Of a DNA stretch of 15,486 bases, positions 13,622 through 15,486 are shown one piece after another. Origin of the DNA: an uncultured Eubacteriales bacterium (lineage in GTDB: Bacteria > Bacillota > Clostridia > Eubacteriales > Anaerofustaceae). The notes beneath the pieces were generated by a model. That model did not search any database. It was not told the origin of the DNA and was given only the letters and a program-made list of their open reading frames with translations. Position numbers and translations under genes: made by a program. The DNA lies in contig CADBPP010000246.1 of assembly GCA_902796565.1 (NCBI GenBank), positions 1-15,486 of the forward strand, in the 5' to 3' direction. Positions within the stretch are counted from its first letter, which is position 1, and each line of letters opens with the position of its first letter.

Positions 13622-15486
13622 ATGGCATTCGGATTCAACCCGAGACTCACGGAAGCCGAGCGAAGTGACCGTAAGGTCAGGCGGCTTCTCAGAAAGCTTG
13701 ACCGCCGCCAGAGGCTGATGGACCACGCCGCAGCGGAGAGGGCAAACAGGCAGAATACCGCTCTTGTCGATTCCTGCAGACAGCAGGGAGGCGTTTTCAA
13801 TGCGCCCGAGACCGCCCCGGAGGATCTTGAAAGAAAGCCCGGCGCCGCCTTCAGGATCCGTTACTTCTTTTCCGAGCTCCTTTCCAGGATCGTCTCCTTC
13901 GGTGAGGCAAACAGGAAGAATCTTCTGTTTGCTTCCTACTGCCTGGCAGCGGCGCTCGTCGTTTTCGCCGTTTCCGGCTACCTGGTCTGCTATGATGTAT
14001 ACTTCAACGGCAACAGCCTCGGCACGGTCACCAGCCTGCCGGCAGTGGACAGAGCCCTGGACCGCTATCAGCAGGACCTGGTGGAGGAATACGATCTTCC
14101 TTCCATCTACTTTGAAAGGACCGTCACTTCGAGCATCGTCCTAAGGCTCAGCCATAAAAATGTTCTGAACTCCGATGACGTGTACGCGAGGCTCGCGGAT
14201 CTGGATTTCCCCCTTTTCTGCAAGGGAGCGGTCATCACCATAGACGGCAAGGAAGCGATCAAGCTGGCATCCGCTGAGGACGCCAGGGAAGCCATCCAGC
14301 GCTTTACCGAGCTTTTCCGTTCTTCCCCGGAAAGCTGGTTCAAGCTCATAGACATCAAGGAGATCTCCACCCAGGAGACCCTTGGCATCACCGAAAAGAT
14401 CATAGCCATCGGCTCCGATTATACAGTGGACGAGGCAGTCAGATATCTCTGCGGCCTGGCGGTGAACGGCCTCAACAACTATGAGGCTCCAGAAGACGCG
14501 AAAAAGGTCGTTGACTACTCCCTGGAAGCGGGCATCTCCCCGTCCCAGGGCCAGGGTTCCTCCCAGTCCCGCCCGGGATACGCAAACTACGACGCGGAGA
14601 CCTTCTTCACCACCTCGGGGATCCCTTCCACTTCACTTATCTTCTCGGCGGACCTGACGCCCAAGTCGGAGGCGGACAACTCCCTCGAACTCAACCTGGT
14701 GGCGGTGGAGGAAGTGGATTACGAGACTGTGGTGCCCTTTGAGATAAAGGAATACGACAGCGACTATTACTACATAGGAGAGCTCTTTACCACCACCGTT
14801 GGCTCAAACGGCAGAAAAAAGGTACATTCCTACATCACCAGCGTCAACGGAATAATGGTCAGCGAAGAGATCATCGAGGAAGCCTATCTGAAGGAACCGG
14901 TGACGGAGATGAGGGCCAAGGGCACGAGACCCCTGCCCGCAGCATACGCCGAAGGCAGGTTCGTGGTCCCCACCACGGGACTTATCACTGATACATCCAG
15001 GGATTCCGGATCCCACGCTGGCTTTCACGCGGTGGATATCGCCAACAGGGAGGGGACCGGCATTTATGCGTCGGACTCCGGCACGGTGCTCAAAACGGAA
15101 TGGGGGCACTATTCCTACGGCAACTACATCATCCTTGCCCATGCGGACGGATATCAGACGCTTTATGCTCATCTCAGCTACATCGGAGTATCGGAGGGAC
15201 AGAGCGTAAAACAGCTTGAATTCATAGGAAGGATGGGAAGCACCGGAGATTCCACCGGGCCCCATCTGCACTTCGAGATTAAGATCAACGGCATATCCCA
15301 GTACCTGGGAGCTTACTTCGACTGCTTCGTATACGGAAGCCAGGTACACGTCGGACAGAGCAGCAATTCCAGCTATGATGACAAACCCATAGTGGAACCC
15401 GGAGGAACTACCGGCGGGGACAACACCGGCGGGGATAATACTGGCGGAGATAACACCGGCGGAGACAATACCGGCGGAGACAATAC
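13622..15486 (+). CDS. Membrane-anchored G5-M23 family murein peptidase (runs off window)
   Basis: At least 621 residues are visible and the frame is still open at the right edge. A charged cytoplasmic region (1-100) precedes a single membrane helix (about 101-123, LLFASYCLAAALVVFAVSG), so the rest should be outside. A domain of about 230 residues that I do not recognise (130-355) is followed by a G5 domain (about 360-440, EEVDYETVVPFEIKEYDS) and then an M23 peptidase domain (about 450-560). M23 motifs are LYAHLS (His517) and PHLHFEI (His548, His550). The first motif reads HAGFHAVDIA (His465, His469, Asp472) and is unusual. After a short linker comes a TGGDN repeat tract. M23 enzymes cut peptidoglycan peptides. 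Ribosome site AAGGGG lies 5 bases before the ATG. It is divergent from carD. Whether it is an active hydrolase or a regulator of one is uncertain. Confidence 0.9.
   Translation, partial: MAFGFNPRLTEAERSDRKVRRLLRKLDRRQRLMDHAAAERANRQNTALVDSCRQQGGVFNAPETAPEDLERKPGAAFRIRYFFSELLSRIVSFGEANRKNLLFASYCLAAALVVFAVSGYLVCYDVYFNGNSLGTVTSLPAVDRALDRYQQDLVEEYDLPSIYFERTVTSSIVLRLSHKNVLNSDDVYARLADLDFPLFCKGAVITIDGKEAIKLASAEDAREAIQRFTELFRSSPESWFKLIDIKEISTQETLGITEKIIAIGSDYTVDEAVRYLCGLAVNGLNNYEAPEDAKKVVDYSLEAGISPSQGQGSSQSRPGYANYDAETFFTTSGIPSTSLIFSADLTPKSEADNSLELNLVAVEEVDYETVVPFEIKEYDSDYYYIGELFTTTVGSNGRKKVHSYITSVNGIMVSEEIIEEAYLKEPVTEMRAKGTRPLPAAYAEGRFVVPTTGLITDTSRDSGSHAGFHAVDIANREGTGIYASDSGTVLKTEWGHYSYGNYIILAHADGYQTLYAHLSYIGVSEGQSVKQLEFIGRMGSTGDSTGPHLHFEIKINGISQYLGAYFDCFVYGSQVHVGQSSNSSYDDKPIVEPGGTTGGDNTGGDNTGGDNTGGDNTGGDN
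15410..15486 (+). repeat. 15-base tandem repeat coding TGGDN in the M23 gene
   Basis: Five complete 15-base units (15410-15484) and the start of a sixth each encode Thr-Gly-Gly-Asp-Asn. Units differ only at synonymous third positions (GGG/GGA, GAC/GAT, AAC/AAT, ACC/ACT), so the peptide is kept while the DNA varies. The array continues past the window edge. It resembles a flexible wall-spanning or low-complexity linker. Confidence 0.92.

Noticed and set aside
15410..15486. Tandem repeat considered as a CRISPR array
   Set aside because: Units are 15 bases, directly adjacent with no spacers, and in frame within the M23 gene.

Overview
The window looks like a chromosomal segment of a low-oxygen member of the Bacillota, most likely a clostridium with a fairly GC-rich genome. 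Several things suggest this. Gene families typical of that phylum are present: YerC-type TrpR-like repressor, HemZ-type radical SAM protein, CarD-family regulator, YdjGHI-like genes, and a G5-M23 wall peptidase. Shine-Dalgarno sites are strong (AAGGAG, GGAGG). Several promoters have the Gram-positive TRTGN extended -10 element. AGG/AGA (Arg) and ATA (Ile) codons are frequent. I cannot name a genus. I see no transposase, phage gene, CRISPR array, tRNA or rRNA, and no gene-free stretch longer than 300 bases.

Layout. Bases 2-139 hold the 3' end of an unrecognised gene that overlaps a lipoprotein ApbE flavin transferase (136-1152), followed by a strong terminator. A small orphan lipoprotein (start best placed at 1320) has its own promoter. 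A YerC-like repressor and a DUF2284 metal-binding protein form a two-gene operon (1931-2767) that ends in a 38-base perfect palindrome. HemZ (2967-4373) and a class A penicillin-binding protein (4487-6709) each have a recognisable promoter. Next comes a three-gene operon (6850-10123): an SPFH protein with three zinc ribbons, a zinc-ribbon protein with a C-terminal membrane anchor, and a secreted TPM-domain protein. This matches the components of B. subtilis YdjI, YdjG and YdjH, but in a different order and without an adjacent pspA.

A hairpin near 10134-10174 separates this operon from a convergent minus-strand block: a CarD-family regulator (13466-12948), then an M18 aminopeptidase (12837-11452) closely coupled to an EctB-type diaminobutyrate aminotransferase (11438-10176). 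No ectoine acetyltransferase or synthase is present. Divergent from CarD, a large membrane-anchored G5-M23 peptidase starts at 13622 and runs off the window inside a TGGDN pentapeptide repeat tract.

How the genes may work together. The PBP and M23 peptidase are cell-envelope synthesis and remodelling proteins. The SPFH/zinc-ribbon/TPM operon is probably a membrane-integrity module. ApbE attaches FMN to exported redox proteins. The M18-EctB pair suggests a link between peptide breakdown and 2,4-diaminobutyrate. The most unusual items are the pspA-less YdjIGH operon with its intercistronic hairpin, the orphan EctB, the possibly leaderless hemZ transcript, the palindrome at the M18 transcription start, and the atypical first zinc motif of the M23 peptidase.
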